From the NCBI GenBank assembly GCA_030704615.1, contig CM060733.1, positions 37,758,001 to 37,822,000 of the forward strand: 64,000 nucleotides of DNA. Direction: 5' to 3'. Made by a program: the position numbers and the translations under genes. Shown here in pieces: positions 32,307 through 43,062 of the stretch (positions are counted from its first letter, which is position 1; each line of letters opens with the position of its first letter). The notes beneath the pieces are model-generated. The model did not search any database, was not told the origin of the DNA, and was given only the letters and a program-made list of their open reading frames with translations. Source of the DNA: Takakia lepidozioides. Taxonomy: Eukaryota; Streptophyta; Takakiopsida; Takakiales; Takakiaceae.

Positions 32307-33350
32307 TCAGCTGGGCTCGCTATCTATATCCAAATAATCTTCCCCTTCACTACCCACATCTGCAATTTGCCTTGCGGTAATTACCAACCCTGGAATGTCT
32401 TCCTCATTAAAGGTAACTGCTCCTTCCAAATAGACTGGTTCGGCCGTATCTGGTAGATTTCGTGGTTCCCTCAGACCCTCGTGGTCGGCATTCTCCCCTA
32501 GGTCCAGATCATGGACGTCGGCCACGACTCGTTTGGCCTGGGGGTCCTTGTGAAGAACCACCTTCCATCCCGGCGCATGGGTGTCATCTGAAAAGAAAAC
32601 TTGCTCAACTTGCAATGGGAAGATGAATGGCTCTTCATCTTGTGGTAGCATTTTTCTGAAATCAGCAAGGAGGAACCCGTACTCATCCCGTTTCATGGTG
32701 GCATTCTCTCCTACCATATTGGCTTTCACCCAAGAACAACGGAATAGAATTGGCTTCACAAGACCATAGTCTAGTTTAAGGATCTCTTTGATCACTCCTA
32801 CATATTGCACATGGCATGAAATTGGATTCTGATCTCGTGCACAACTCCTACTCTCTTGTTCAAAAAATGATGCCACTCCGCTGTCATAAGTCACCAGGAG
32901 TCTGGTGTTGGCATCGTCCACTCTATAGTGATTGCCATATGCTTTCATTGACCGGTACGAAGTGGCAATCAGCCCTGGGGGGAATGACAGACTCACCATG
33001 CCCTCATCTGGGTCCTCGTTCTCTAATGCGTACACTGCAATTGCAGATCTGACCCACACTGTAAAGGGCTGTAGCTCCTCCATTGTTGTGGGGTACTCCA
33101 CCGGGGATCTGCGCCTACGACTGCCCCTCCGCCATGCTTTTGCAAATGCACTCCGTTCCGTTTTCAGGCGGACCTTCTCCGCTGCGTACTTTCTGGCAGA
33201 AACCAAATAGAAGCTGCAACTCAGTCCCCCTGACCAACATCGTGCTGTACATGCATGCCACATGTAGAGTGTGTGTCCTTTCAAGCACACTGTAGTGATG
33301 CAGCCTACTTCATAATCACTTGCAAGCAACAACCAAGATCTACGAAACAC
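32307..33350 (-). CDS. Open 347-codon frame with DUF4216 domain
   Basis: The longest intact frame in the transposon. It starts in non-family sequence (about residues 1-50) and then gives RLKTERSAFAKAWRRGSRRR, YRVDDANTRLLVTYDSGVAS, HVQYVGVIKEILKLDYGLVK, CSWVKANMVGE, DEYGFLLADFRKM and FIFPLQVEQVFFSDD, the order seen in DUF4216 at the C-terminus of plant TNP2 transposases. It ends in a Glu/Asp-rich tail. It is probably the last exon(s) of the transposase gene rather than a separate gene. The first residues may be intron. Confidence 0.7.
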   Translation of the reverse strand: MFRRSWLLLASDYEVGCITTVCLKGHTLYMWHACTARCWSGGLSCSFYLVSARKYAAEKVRLKTERSAFAKAWRRGSRRRRSPVEYPTTMEELQPFTVWVRSAIAVYALENEDPDEGMVSLSFPPGLIATSYRSMKAYGNHYRVDDANTRLLVTYDSGVASFFEQESRSCARDQNPISCHVQYVGVIKEILKLDYGLVKPILFRCSWVKANMVGENATMKRDEYGFLLADFRKMLPQDEEPFIFPLQVEQVFFSDDTHAPGWKVVLHKDPQAKRVVADVHDLDLGENADHEGLREPRNLPDTAEPVYLEGAVTFNEEDIPGLVITARQIADVGSEGEDYLDIDSEPS

Positions 33351-33811
33351 CCTTTGTAATCATCTGAAGCACCCTGTTAGTACACGATCCCACTCCCATA
33401 GTGGCCGGAATGACTTGTGACAATATATATGTAATTCCAGCATACAAAGACCATTAAGAATAGCACAGGAGGGATGTAAGTTGGCACCCACTGTCTCCAT
33501 GGTGTCATGGTTGTTGTGTTGTTCAGCACATAATCATGTGCCACATCCCGAAGGCGCGGGCTCATGGCACGCTTTGTTCCACCACCTTCTAGGACCTCGC
33601 CTACAACTCCTTCTTCCTCGTTCTCGTCCCACACCCGTCGTTGTATTGCATCAAATGAAGACATATACTAGTAATGAAGCCCAGGGCTTCGTCGCGGATG
33701 TAGGCCCTCCGCCATACTCCCCTTGGCCGTGCCATGTTGCGTACATACCCTTCAGATCCTTCATGTACCTCTCCATGGGGTACATCCACCGGCTGGTACG
33801 GGCCCCCACAC

Positions 33812-33889
33812 CACATGCAACTCCTCTACAAGATGCACTAGCAAGTGCCACACACATGCAACTCCTCTACAAGATGCACTAGCAAGTGC
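33812..33889. repeat. 41-bp tandem duplication inside the transposase gene
   Basis: CACATGCAACTCCTCTACAA through ACTAGCAAGTGC occurs twice with a period of 41 bp. The period is not a multiple of three, so it shifts the DUF4218 frame. Confidence 0.9.
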
Positions 33890-36279
33890 GTCATGACGTC
33901 AAAGAATGATGGAGGGAATTCTTTCTCCAGCAAACATAGGGTCATAGCCACATCCTCATGCAACGATGTAATGTCCCTCGGATCCCACACCTTCGCACAA
34001 ATCTTCCTAAACACTCGACTTACACGCATTATGGCTGTTCGAGGACCTGGCGCCATCGTACCCCCGAATGGCAACTGGCAAAATCTGTTGCATCATCACG
34101 TGTAGATCATGTTGACTTCATCCCGACCATTTCTTGTTCATAGATGTTGACGTTTTATCCCTTCAATCTCCATGTCCTTTCGTACGTTTATCGTATCCTT
34201 CTCCCCAAAGATAGTCTTCAGAATGTTCTCGCAGAAGTTCTTCTCACAATGCATGGGGTCCAGGAGGTACCGCTGCAAGAGGTTCTGAAATGCCAAATGT
34301 CCTCCCATGAGACCAAGTTCTATGGGCAAAAAAAGTAGAATATGTGGCAGAAGTTGTCCATGTTACTACATTCTGCTTTCAACAACTCCACGATCCTCTC
34401 CACAGTGAGGTGTACGACTTCAACATCTACTGCATAGTAGTTACACTGACTTAGGAGTTGGTGGAAGGACTCCTGACAGTAAAGGTAATTCCAGGAAGCA
34501 CAATGTGAAAGAAAGTGAGTGAATGGGGGGGGGGATTCATGCACCTTCCAGTATGGCAAATCCCAAAGGATTGTCCGGCGCTTCACCCCGTGCTCCATGG
34601 CTGGATCCGCACTACTTCCGTCTCTCCCTCCAATCTCCATGAACGCCTCTTTCTCCTTTGCAAATTGCAATGTCTCCTCCGGTGTCACAACATTTGGTGC
34701 CATTCTCTTTTCAACACATCCATTGAAGTGCCTTCCTGCTCGTCGGTAGGGGTGGTTTCTTGCAAGGTAACGTCGATGCCCCATGTATATTGTCTTCCTA
34801 GTGGCTTTGAGTGCCGTGAATCCACATAGGGCCCACAAATGGGGCACCCTTTGTAGCCCTTCGTCTTGCAACCCGCAACAAGGCCATATGCGGGGAAATC
34901 GTGGTTTGACCACATGAGTATGGCACGGAGGGTGAAACTCCGTTGCCCTACTGGTTTCAAAATGTCGTAAGCTTCAACTCCAATCCATAGTTCCTGTAGC
35001 TCTTCAATCAATGGTTGCAAATACACATCTATGTTTGCATTTGTCACGGACTCCTTGCCTGGAATCAAGAGAGACAACATGACAAAGAATTTCTTTGTTG
35101 TCAACCATGGTGGCAGGTTGTATGCCACCAACTGCACGGGCCATGTGGACCATGTGCAACTCTTTGATCCGTATGGTTTACTCCATCCGTAGATACAGCC
35201 AATCGCACATTGCGTGGGTCCTCGGCAAAATCGGGCCAAGTTGCATCTATATGCTTCCATGCAAGGGAATCTGGGACATGCCTTACCAAACCATCGTTTG
35301 AGGCATTCCTGGAATGCCAAGTCATGAGCTCACTAATGGTCTTGCATTTGTACATTCGTAATAGACGGGGGATAAGGGGAAAGTGCCTCAACACCTTGGC
35401 TGGCTGTTGTAACCTGCCCACATCATGGTATCGGGCTGCACCGCATTTGGGGCACTCCATAGCATCCTTGTACTCTCTTCTGAAAAGTACATGTCCTTTT
35501 GGACATGCATGTATTTTCACGTAGTTGAGGCCGAGCTTCCCAATCATTTGGTTGGCCATGTGACAGCTTTTTGGCATTTCATTTGGTTGTGGAAGCAAGT
35601 TCAGCCGAAGCAAAGAGAACAACTCGTCCACAAAATGGTCTGAGACACCGTGGGTTGTGCACAGGTTCATCAACAGCATGGTGGCAGCAAGCTTTGTGGA
35701 TTTGCATCCCTCGTACAGTGGCACACATGCTTCTTCTAGTGTCATGTGTGCAGAATTCAATTCTCCATCTCCACCTCCTTCCACGCCTTCCCCCACGTGA
35801 ATGCCTTCATTTCCTGCGTCATCACCATCCCCAGTTGTCGCAGCGCCGTCCCCCTCTTCAGCATCGTCCATGATGTGGAATGCTTCCTGCAACATTCGAG
35901 TAATCTCCACCCCTCCGTCCATGCCTGGTTCATGTCCTGCGCCCATGACATAGTCCTCGTCTGGCCTGTCTGTATGGCTCCCTCGGGGGTGTGCATTGTC
36001 CAATTGTGCCCACTCCTCATCGTCTTCGTCTGCAGGTCCATCTCCAATCCACACCCGAAATGCTTCATGTCTTTTGTGGTGAAGGAGATGTGTGCGCACA
36101 CCGTCCTCAGATCTACTTGTAGTGCCCAACAACGTTCACATGGGCATGGCATCCTTGAAAGCCCAAGGGCTCGGGCACGTGCCACTTCTCTTTCCCACAA
36201 CCTGTCATCTCGGGTGTTCTGTCTACAGGGGTGATTAATTGGAAGTCCTCCGCATGGGCGAGGGGAACTCATTTTTGTT

Positions 36280-37965
36280 GGGGAGCCTCTTCAATGCTGT
36301 TTGTGCACGCCGTTGCAGGGGGCCGGATTCTCCTTTGCAGAGATTCCTCAATTTGGCTCTGCCACTCCCATTTCACTACCGTCAATTCCCTCCTCCTGCA
36401 ATCTCAATTTGAAAGGTTCAGCCGCACATCCTTTGGCAGAGAAGACAGTTGACATTTTATAACCGGTAGATTCCACAACATGATGAAAAGTTACACTCAA
36501 CAACAAACCATTTAAAAGCCATCAGATGCTTCCATCATAACTAGAATCTTTTCAACAAGACACTGAGAGAAATGACCAAAATCGACTCAAACAACGACAT
36601 CCTGGAAAACGACCTGTCTCTACAGTTCGTGTGTGTGTGAGGAATCGGAGGACGTACGGGAATTTCATTTTCACGATTGACGACGTTGTGATCTTGGGCA
36701 TATGGTTGAATGTGTATGAAATGTGTGCATTGAAGTGTGAACAACCTGACTACAAGGCCAGAACCTGCGCCACTTGTCTTAGGCCATCTCCAAATCACGT
36801 TTCGGCGGACAATTCCGTTCCGTTGCCGTGAAATTGCACCGTGGCGGGAAGAGTCCAATTTGTGTGGGTCTATCACCATGGCAAGAAGGGGAGCATGTTA
36901 AAAATGGAGCATCGCCCTTTCACTCATTTGCTGTTTGCAGCTTCTTCCACCATCTTTCTTACTTAATTCTGATTCTTGCAATGCTGCCCTTGAGACGGCA
37001 ACTGCAAGTGACCGGATCCTTTGATCGTCGCATTCAAAGACACTTACGTGTAGCAGATCGCAGACCCCCAAATGCCTGGAGAGAAAGCCAGAGGGCAGTC
37101 AATGCATGCGTGGTTGTTTTGCACTGGTTGGGACGGAGTGGGGTGCAGAGGAGGCGTGTTGTGCCCGAGTTCGCATGCCTAGCATCCTACAGCCGGCGGC
37201 TTTTGCACGTTGGGCAGCAGTACCCTCTGCTGTATGATTACCATTTGTGGTACAGACTCACCGGCCTCCCCTGTCCACTTGGGTCTTGGGACAACGACTT
37301 ATGGAGTATGTAGACAGAGTTGCATGTCGCGCAGGTACACCAAAATCTCCCATGTAACATAAACCCATTTCTCATTCATGCTTGCATGTGATCCACGGGG
37401 TAATTTCCATGTTCTCCCAGCTGATGTGGGTTCGCAAATTCTCGGTGTGTAGGTGTGTGTGTGAGGACCTCACCTGGCATGGTGCGATGGGTGTCGAATG
37501 GACCCTTCTCTGCGATGGGAGAACCACTACAGTTGAGTTTGTTTTTGGTGAATCATTTGGCAGAGCACTGTGTTCACTTCTCACACATCATGCGCATTTT
37601 CTCCAAGAATGCATGTAAAGCGGAGCCATACACGGCATCATTGCAGTGTGTTTCCTTCGCCTAATTTTGAACGAAAAAAGTTAACGGATCCATGTCAGTT
37701 GTGTGAATCACTACATCTAGTTGTCTGGAGGATTGTAAGTGGTTTAGGGTTTAACGTCTCAAAGTCGAAAAGGCCATAGTGTCGGATGCACGACACGTGT
37801 TCATATTTGAAATCAACAACGGCCGGATCTTCACTACAGATCGGGGGGGTGTGTGATCACACTCCCCTACTTGTCCTTCTTTCCTCCTTTGCATGTCTTG
37901 GTCTTCCTCGCTTGTCTTTGTCTTGGTCATGGTCTATGTCCTCGCTCGTCTTCATCTTTGTCATG
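36280..37965. other. Divergent intergenic region between TNP2 and TNPA genes
   Basis: It should contain promoters for both transposon genes. One open frame on the plus strand (about 36988-37313) reads as ordinary protein (RRQLQVTGSFDRRIQRHLRV, YPLLYDYHLWYRLTGLPCPL) but I do not recognise it. It may be an exon of a third element product. Confidence 0.4.
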
Positions 37966-37969
37966 GTCT

Positions 37970-38269
37970 ATGTCCACGCCTAGTAAGAAGCGGTCGACCG
38001 CCGAGGCAGCATCACCTCCTCCCACTTCTGCACATTCCAGCCCCGCGGTGCGAAGGAGCCCCCGCCTGGCTCGACTGAATCCGGCACAGATGGCGTCGGT
38101 GCGAGAGGGAAGGCAAAGCGGTGGGCGGTCTTCGAGTTCGGATTTTGACACAAGCGAGTATAGCATGGGCGACGACGATGAGGTGGAGGACAGTTCGGAG
38201 GAAATTACACCTCCATCTGCAGAGTCTCTCCAAAAGGTGCGCAAACGGCACAAAACCGCTGCGCATGAG
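37970..38269 (+). CDS. TNPA-like gene, exon A
   Basis: ATG 37970 starts MSTPSKKRSTAEAASPPP; exactly 100 codons end at GAG|GTGAGT. It contains a basic SPRLARLNP patch and an acidic stretch, SMGDDDEVEDSSEE. The exon is cleanly bounded, and an antisense LINE occupies the intron just after it. Confidence 0.6.
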
Positions 38270-38282
38270 GTGAGTTCTACCC

Positions 38283-39728
38283 CTACTTGTGTTCTTGTTT
38301 TTTGGGCGTTGAGTTCTCCTGAAACTGAAACTGGGATGCACATATCCACAAAGTTGTTCAAACGGATGTCGTAGTATACAGGGCAGTAGAAGAAGAAGCG
38401 TTCTTCAGTTTCAATTTCCTTGGTGCGCCCTATGCAAGCTGGACATAGGCGATCCTCCCGTTGCAGGTTTTCCCATCTGCCAATCTCTATCCGTAGGTTG
38501 TGGGAACCCACCCTGAACCGCCCCAATGCCCTCAAGAGGGAAGGAGGTAAGGGTGCTGAAAGGTAATTTGGTCTGAAGATTATATCATCGCGAAACACCA
38601 AGAATGTCTCTCGATAGAAGTGGAGCTTTGTTGTGAGATTGGGTAGCATCCAAGTTCTCTTGACATGTAATTCCATAAGCTCTCTCCGAATGAGTCTGTT
38701 GCGGTCATGTCTGGATGTGATGTCCACCTCATGTGGGTTCATTGGTAATAGGAAAGCAGTAGAAAGTCCATTACATTTCAATAAACTGTCCACTCGAGCA
38801 TACCAGGAGTTCCCGAAACCTGCAGCTTTGAGCCTCATAGATGTTGTGAGGGCCCTTGCCACTAGCCCTTTGGGTGGAAGGGCCTGCAATCTATGGAGAA
38901 AGATTGTAAGCCTGAACTGTGCCTCGGATTGCAATGGTACACATGCGAACGCTGCACCTAGGATCTGAGATGGAGTTGTGCTCCTGGCGCCAAGCATTGC
39001 TTGGAGAAAAGATGACTGTAATGGTTCCAAATTCTTTTCCCACCAGGAGACAGGGACACAGGTGCCCAAAACTCACAACCATTGATGGTAGCAGGGCTGA
39101 CGACGGTGTCAAACAACCACTTTTTGGTCGGGGGATGCCGCAGATGTATTTGCTTGCATTTGGCGTGAAGGCGGATGGAGGCCGCCTTACCTTTAGTCAA
39201 TCTGTCCAAGGCAGTGGCTGCAAAGTGAAACTTGGGGGAGTGGATAACCAGACCTAGGTACCGGTATGATTTGACAATCTCAATTTCCTGCTGGTTGAAG
39301 ATGAATCTACGATCAGCCTGGCCATTGAAGACCATGATCTTGGTCTTGCTAAGATTGACTTGCATCCCATAGTCTTTGCATAACTGTTCCAAAATTTTGA
39401 TATGGCGTTGCAGAAAGACCGGGGATTGTACCAAAAGGGCAACATCATCAGCGTAGAGGAGATCTGATTGGGCAGAAAATGAAGTTAGGCAGAAAACATC
39501 CCTGAACATGTTTTCAATTTGTGTCATGGGGGAGGACATCGTGGAAAAACCTTCGGGTCTACCACCGTGTGCAGAGGGACTAGTTTTTAGGTCAAGGAAA
39601 TGTTGCTTTGTCACGTCATTGCACCTGCGTTGGAGTACGCATTTGCTATATGCGTTGATAACTCCAACGAGGCTAGGTCTGCAATATCCTTTCAATTGAA
39701 TTGTGTCTGCACTTGTGTTTACCAACAT
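38283..39728 (-). mobile_element. Second LINE family, 5'-truncated, nested in TNPA intron
   Basis: Read leftward from 39728: reverse transcriptase with SAQSDLLYADDVALL (the catalytic YADD box), LCKDYGMQVNLSKTKIMVF and KSYRYLGLVI, then WLFDTVVSPATINGCEFWAP, and at the C-terminus FRVGSHNLRIEIGRWENL with a C-x2-C...(F/Y)YCP finger at about 38450-38390. There is one frameshift near 39000. This tail type is different from the zf-RVT of the 49.6-55.8 kb LINE, so it is another clade. It lies antisense in the intron after exon A. Confidence 0.85.
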
Positions 39729-39955
39729 TGAGAGTCTTTAGGCCTTTTGGGGCTCCGTTGCTGGGCTCCGCCATACAGCCATTTGCTGATTGTGTGAATA
39801 GATGTCCACTGGATATGTGCAAAACCCGGATGGATGTTCTGTTTCCTGGTAAGTTTCATGTGGTACTGATGTGAACCCGCTCACATTCTGTTTCTTCACC
39901 AATGAATGGGCTTACATGTTATGAGGACATTCTGTCCCTCTCCTTTTCAGTTTTT
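39725..39955 (+). repeat. Copy of the ARF-intron module
   Basis: TCTTTAGGCCTTTTGGGGCTCCGTTGCTGGGCTC and the following AAAACCCGGATGGATGTTCT-CCTGGTAAGT, GTTATGAGGACATTCT match the modules at 17345-18030. It abuts the LINE, so it was either present in the transposon intron before the LINE arrived or carried with it. Confidence 0.6.
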
Positions 39956-40262
39956 GGCACTTTGCGCTGCAGGGGAGTGGGTTTGAGGTCAGCCAATCCA
40001 TAGTTGTGGTTGTGGGATGGTTTGTGCTCTGGTGACGTTGTGTTCAGTAGGACTACAGCTGATGCACCTTGTGTGTGGGATGTTTTTGGCAGCGGAAGGG
40101 GAGTGAAGCTGCAGCAAAGCACTCACAGCCACCACACAATGCCAACCAACACCAACCTTGGCACCCACCCCCTGCCGGATGGTCTCCACAACAGAGTGCA
40201 CCATGGGGAGCCCCCCCTGCTTCGGGGTCGTGGCGCTGGCTTCCTGATGTTGCCACGTCACA

Positions 40263-40898
40263 ATGGGGTCCCACATCTCCATACGGCCCTCCCCCTCCGG
40301 CACACATCAGTCACCCCCCACAACGTATGACGGCGCTGCTCCAGAGCATGGGGGCAGGAAACGGACATCAGAGTTGAGGAAGGAACGACGTCATGCCATG
40401 AAACAATGGGAAGGAGATGGAGAGGGAAGGGTGGCTGCAGGGCTAAAGCGCCACAAGGTGGAGGTGCATGGAAATGGAGTCATCAATGCTGGCTGCGAAG
40501 GTAAGGAACACTGGCAGCGTGATTTGCGTGGCCTGGCATTGCGTTACCTTGACTCAAGCGTACAAGACATTGACCAGCAGTCCCAGAGTGCCATGTCAAC
40601 AGTAATAGAGGGCATAAATGGAATGTACGAGTACACACCTATCCCTGCCAATCGTGATTTTATAGTGAAGCAATGTGAGAAGATAATGAAAGGAGAAAGA
40701 GCAAAACTGAAAGATAAATGGGCGAAGACTGGTGTGAGGCCAATGAACACTGAACCCGCCTATTGGGATAAGCTTGTTGCCTACTGGGAGTCCCCTCGTG
40801 GACTTGCAAAGGCTGAAGGGATGAAGCAAGCGCGTGCTTGTGTCACGAACCCCTCGCGTTGGGGCCGGGCAGGAGTTGCAGGCCAAGCAGCCCGTTTG
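40263..40898 (+). CDS. TNPA-like gene, exon B (En/Spm plant transposase region)
   Basis: The frame runs from a Pro-rich start through KRTSELRKERRHAMKQWEGD to a helical domain with the conserved W-x-KT-G..P...YWDKL..YW pattern and the basic NPSRWGRAGVAGQAARL end typical of the plant En/Spm 'transposase' accessory family. It ends at TTG|GTAATC in phase 0, and exon C (VDGQIQKRRKARSPSLSELG) follows in phase. Its left border is not resolved. Confidence 0.65.
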
Positions 40899-41056
40899 GT
40901 AATCTCCCTCACCCCCTTCTCATTGCTCTTACGTTGTGGCATGTTCTGATGGAAGAGACACCCACGAGTGGGTTTTATTGCTTGTGCAGAATTAGTTGTT
41001 ATGTGATATGCAGGGCAGTGCTTTGTCCATATGCTCCTGGCATTTTGTACTGACAG

Positions 41057-41173
41057 CGTGTGGATGGGCAAATACAGAAAAGACGCAAAGCGCGGAGCCC
41101 GTCACTGTCCGAGCTCGGGGCGGAGTGCAAGAACGCTGCGACTGGCACCCCATCAGAGTCTGTTTTGAGCCAG
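41057..41173 (+). CDS. TNPA-like gene, exon C
   Basis: Acceptor TGACAG, donor CAG|GTATGT, 39 codons in phase 0: basic KRRKARSPS, then LSELGAECKNAATGTPSES. It is consistent with the end of the same DNA-binding region. Confidence 0.6.
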
Positions 41174-41364
41174 GTATGTTTTGAAGTCCGGTTTCCATTC
41201 ATGAATCTGTTGTTGTACTAAGATTTGGTGGGTATGTGGGGCCCCCACGCATGGTACACGAGGGGTGTTATGCCAAACCTAGCCATCTCTGAATGCCTGA
41301 AATCCTGCACATTCGGCCTCTTCTTCTGGTTTTTAACAGTACGGGTGGGTGTTTGTATGCGTAG

Positions 41365-41640
41365 GGAGCGGGGAACTCAATGGCAGCCCGCATCGGGGCC
41401 CTGGAGAGGCTTGCGGCTCTCTCCGCGGAGCGGGAGAGGGGAATGGAAGCACAACTGAAGAAGATAGTGGAACTCATGATGGGGCAAAAATGGGGTGTGA
41501 CGGGTGGCATTATGGAAGACGCCCCTGCTGCGACCATTGTACCTGACAAGGAGGAAGTAATTGTAGTGGGTAGGGATGTGACAGAGGTCCGAGCTGTTGT
41601 TGATGATATTCACAGTGGGGGCAGGGTCCACTCGTTGAAG
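41365..41640 (+). CDS. TNPA-like gene, exon D (coiled coil)
   Basis: Acceptor GCGTAG at 41359-41364. The frame is GAGNSMAARIGALERLAALS, a heptad-like helix to ELMMGQKWG. It fits the Met/Gln/Glu-rich coiled coil usually found after the DNA-binding part of TNPA-like proteins. The frame leaves phase near 41620, where the FCP1-like frame takes over. Confidence 0.55.
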
Positions 41641-42480
41641 AGGGAGAGGTCCAGCAAGTTGGTGGGGATGACATGGACGATGGGGGGGTCATTGCTCATG
41701 ATGGGGGAAAAGGGGAAGCTGTAGGGGGAGAGGGTGGTAGTTTGCCTGGTCCAGGCTGCAGGGGGACCGAAACTTTGCCCTCCGGGGTGACTGTTGTCTC
41801 CCAACCCACTGAGGTGAGACCCCGTGACACCCCTTCAAAAGCTCCTTTCATAGAAAAGTCGAAACTAATTGTTCTAGACCTGAACGGGATCCTGTGCCAC
41901 TCTATTCCTAACTTTCAGCCCAACCCGAGGCGTCATTGGCCATGGGTGTTGACCACCAACAAGTATGTTTTCCCAAGGCCCCAGGTCTGCGAGTTTTTAA
42001 ACCTTCTCTTCCGGTATTTCTACGTTGGGATATGGTCCTGTGCTTCCAAGGGGAATGTTGCAGACATCTTCAAAGTGGTCATGCAGGGGGTCAAGGGTTC
42101 TCCCCTCTTTGTGTGGTCACAAGAGGAGTGTGACCCCTTGACAGAGCCACACCCCACAAAAGGGCCTGCCGTACAGAACTTACAGAAGAGACTGTCGAGG
42201 GTGTGGTCGGAATTTTCTGGATTTAACAAATCCAACACCCTCCTAGTGGATGATTCACCACACAAGGGGAGGGGGAACTCCATTGTCGTTTGATGTCACT
42301 GGCAATGTCAGTGAGGGGCCCGATTCAGACTACCTTTTAGAAACAGTCTGGCCCTACTGCCAAGATTTGTTTTGCTCCAAGGATGTGCGTGTCTTCACAA
42401 GCACGCGGAAGCTGACCCCGACTGGCAGCTTGAATGTGGGAGAGGATGGGGTCGTTGGGGGAAGTACTTCTGCGCCCATG
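41640..42480 (+). pseudogene. FCP1-like HAD phosphatase domain inside the transposon gene
   Basis: The segment has KLIVLDLNGILCHS (HAD motif I region, DLNG in place of the DLDET of active FCP/SCP enzymes), RPQVCEFLNLLFRYFYVGIW with WSCASKGNVADIF (motif II region), SPLFVWSQEECD, LQKRLSRVWSEF and NTLLVDDSPHKG (motif III, DDSP). This order matches a plant FCP1-homology family. After a frame change near 42265 the C-terminal part reads LLETVWPYCQDLFCSKDVRV. Replacement of the second Asp of motif I by Asn predicts weak or no phosphatase activity. It is probably captured from a host gene. Confidence 0.75.
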
Positions 42481-43062
42481 CAGGTGAAACTAACCTTACT
42501 GTTTGCAACATGACATTGAAGCCAAAGTCCATGTTTGTTTTGTTCCCCCCAGATGCCCTCTCACGCAAGGCTGGCACTATATGTTTTGCAGGGACCACAT
42601 GTACAGGGAGTGGCAGTGGGGTCGAATATGAAGAAGGTGGGTCCTGCGCCTACGACCATAGTGCTACGGCGGCTGCATTCCGGATTCCCCCCCCCAGCAT
42701 GAGGAGGCAGCGCCCAAGGTATGGTTGTTCCCAGCCCCTCTCCGCAAACCTACTTGGTTGGTTTCCTTTATGGATACACTTCCTGAAGCGTTGCAATGTG
42801 TATTCATTGCAGGTGAGCAAGAGGAGTGGGCTGTCCCCGGCACCATCATCGCAACAGGACGTGGTTCCCCAGGCATGCATTCATGGCTCCTTGCTTTGCC
42901 TGGCTGGTTTTTAGTAGGGTTATTTTTGCCAGGAAGTTGTAGTGTTAGGGTCTGAGCAGGGTGTTTGTTAGCTTGCTCCGTGGAGGTGTGTTTATACCAT
43001 TGCAACGACCAGAGTTCATGTTATTCTTATCCGTCTGACTAAACCTCTTTTTGCTGCTGCAG

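Larger units (their letters stand above)
32307..36272 (-). pseudogene. TNP2-type CACTA transposase gene, broken
   Basis: Read leftward, domains appear in the known order. First is a transposase-associated domain (36272-36050; MPCPCERCW, then VRTHLLHHKRHEAFRVW). Next is the transposase core (35560-34560; HVLFRREYKDAMECPKCG, WPVQLVAYNLPPWLTTKKFF, LSLLIPGKESVTNANIDVYL, FPAYGLVAG). Then comes DPMHCEKNFCENI (about 34260), DUF4218 (34075-33640; FPPSFFDVMTHLLVHLVEEL, RWMYPMERYMKDLKG), and DUF4216 (about 33000-32500; CHVQYVGVIKEILKLDYGLV). Frame changes near 36120, 35180 and 34830, plus a 41-bp duplication at 33812, disrupt it. A live enzyme would cut element ends in the nucleus. Confidence 0.88.

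Noticed and set aside
37927-38269. Minus-strand extension of the LINE frame over TNPA exon A
   Set aside because: The LINE match ends near 38283. The rest is the antisense of exon A, whose plus-strand frame has a clean start and donor.
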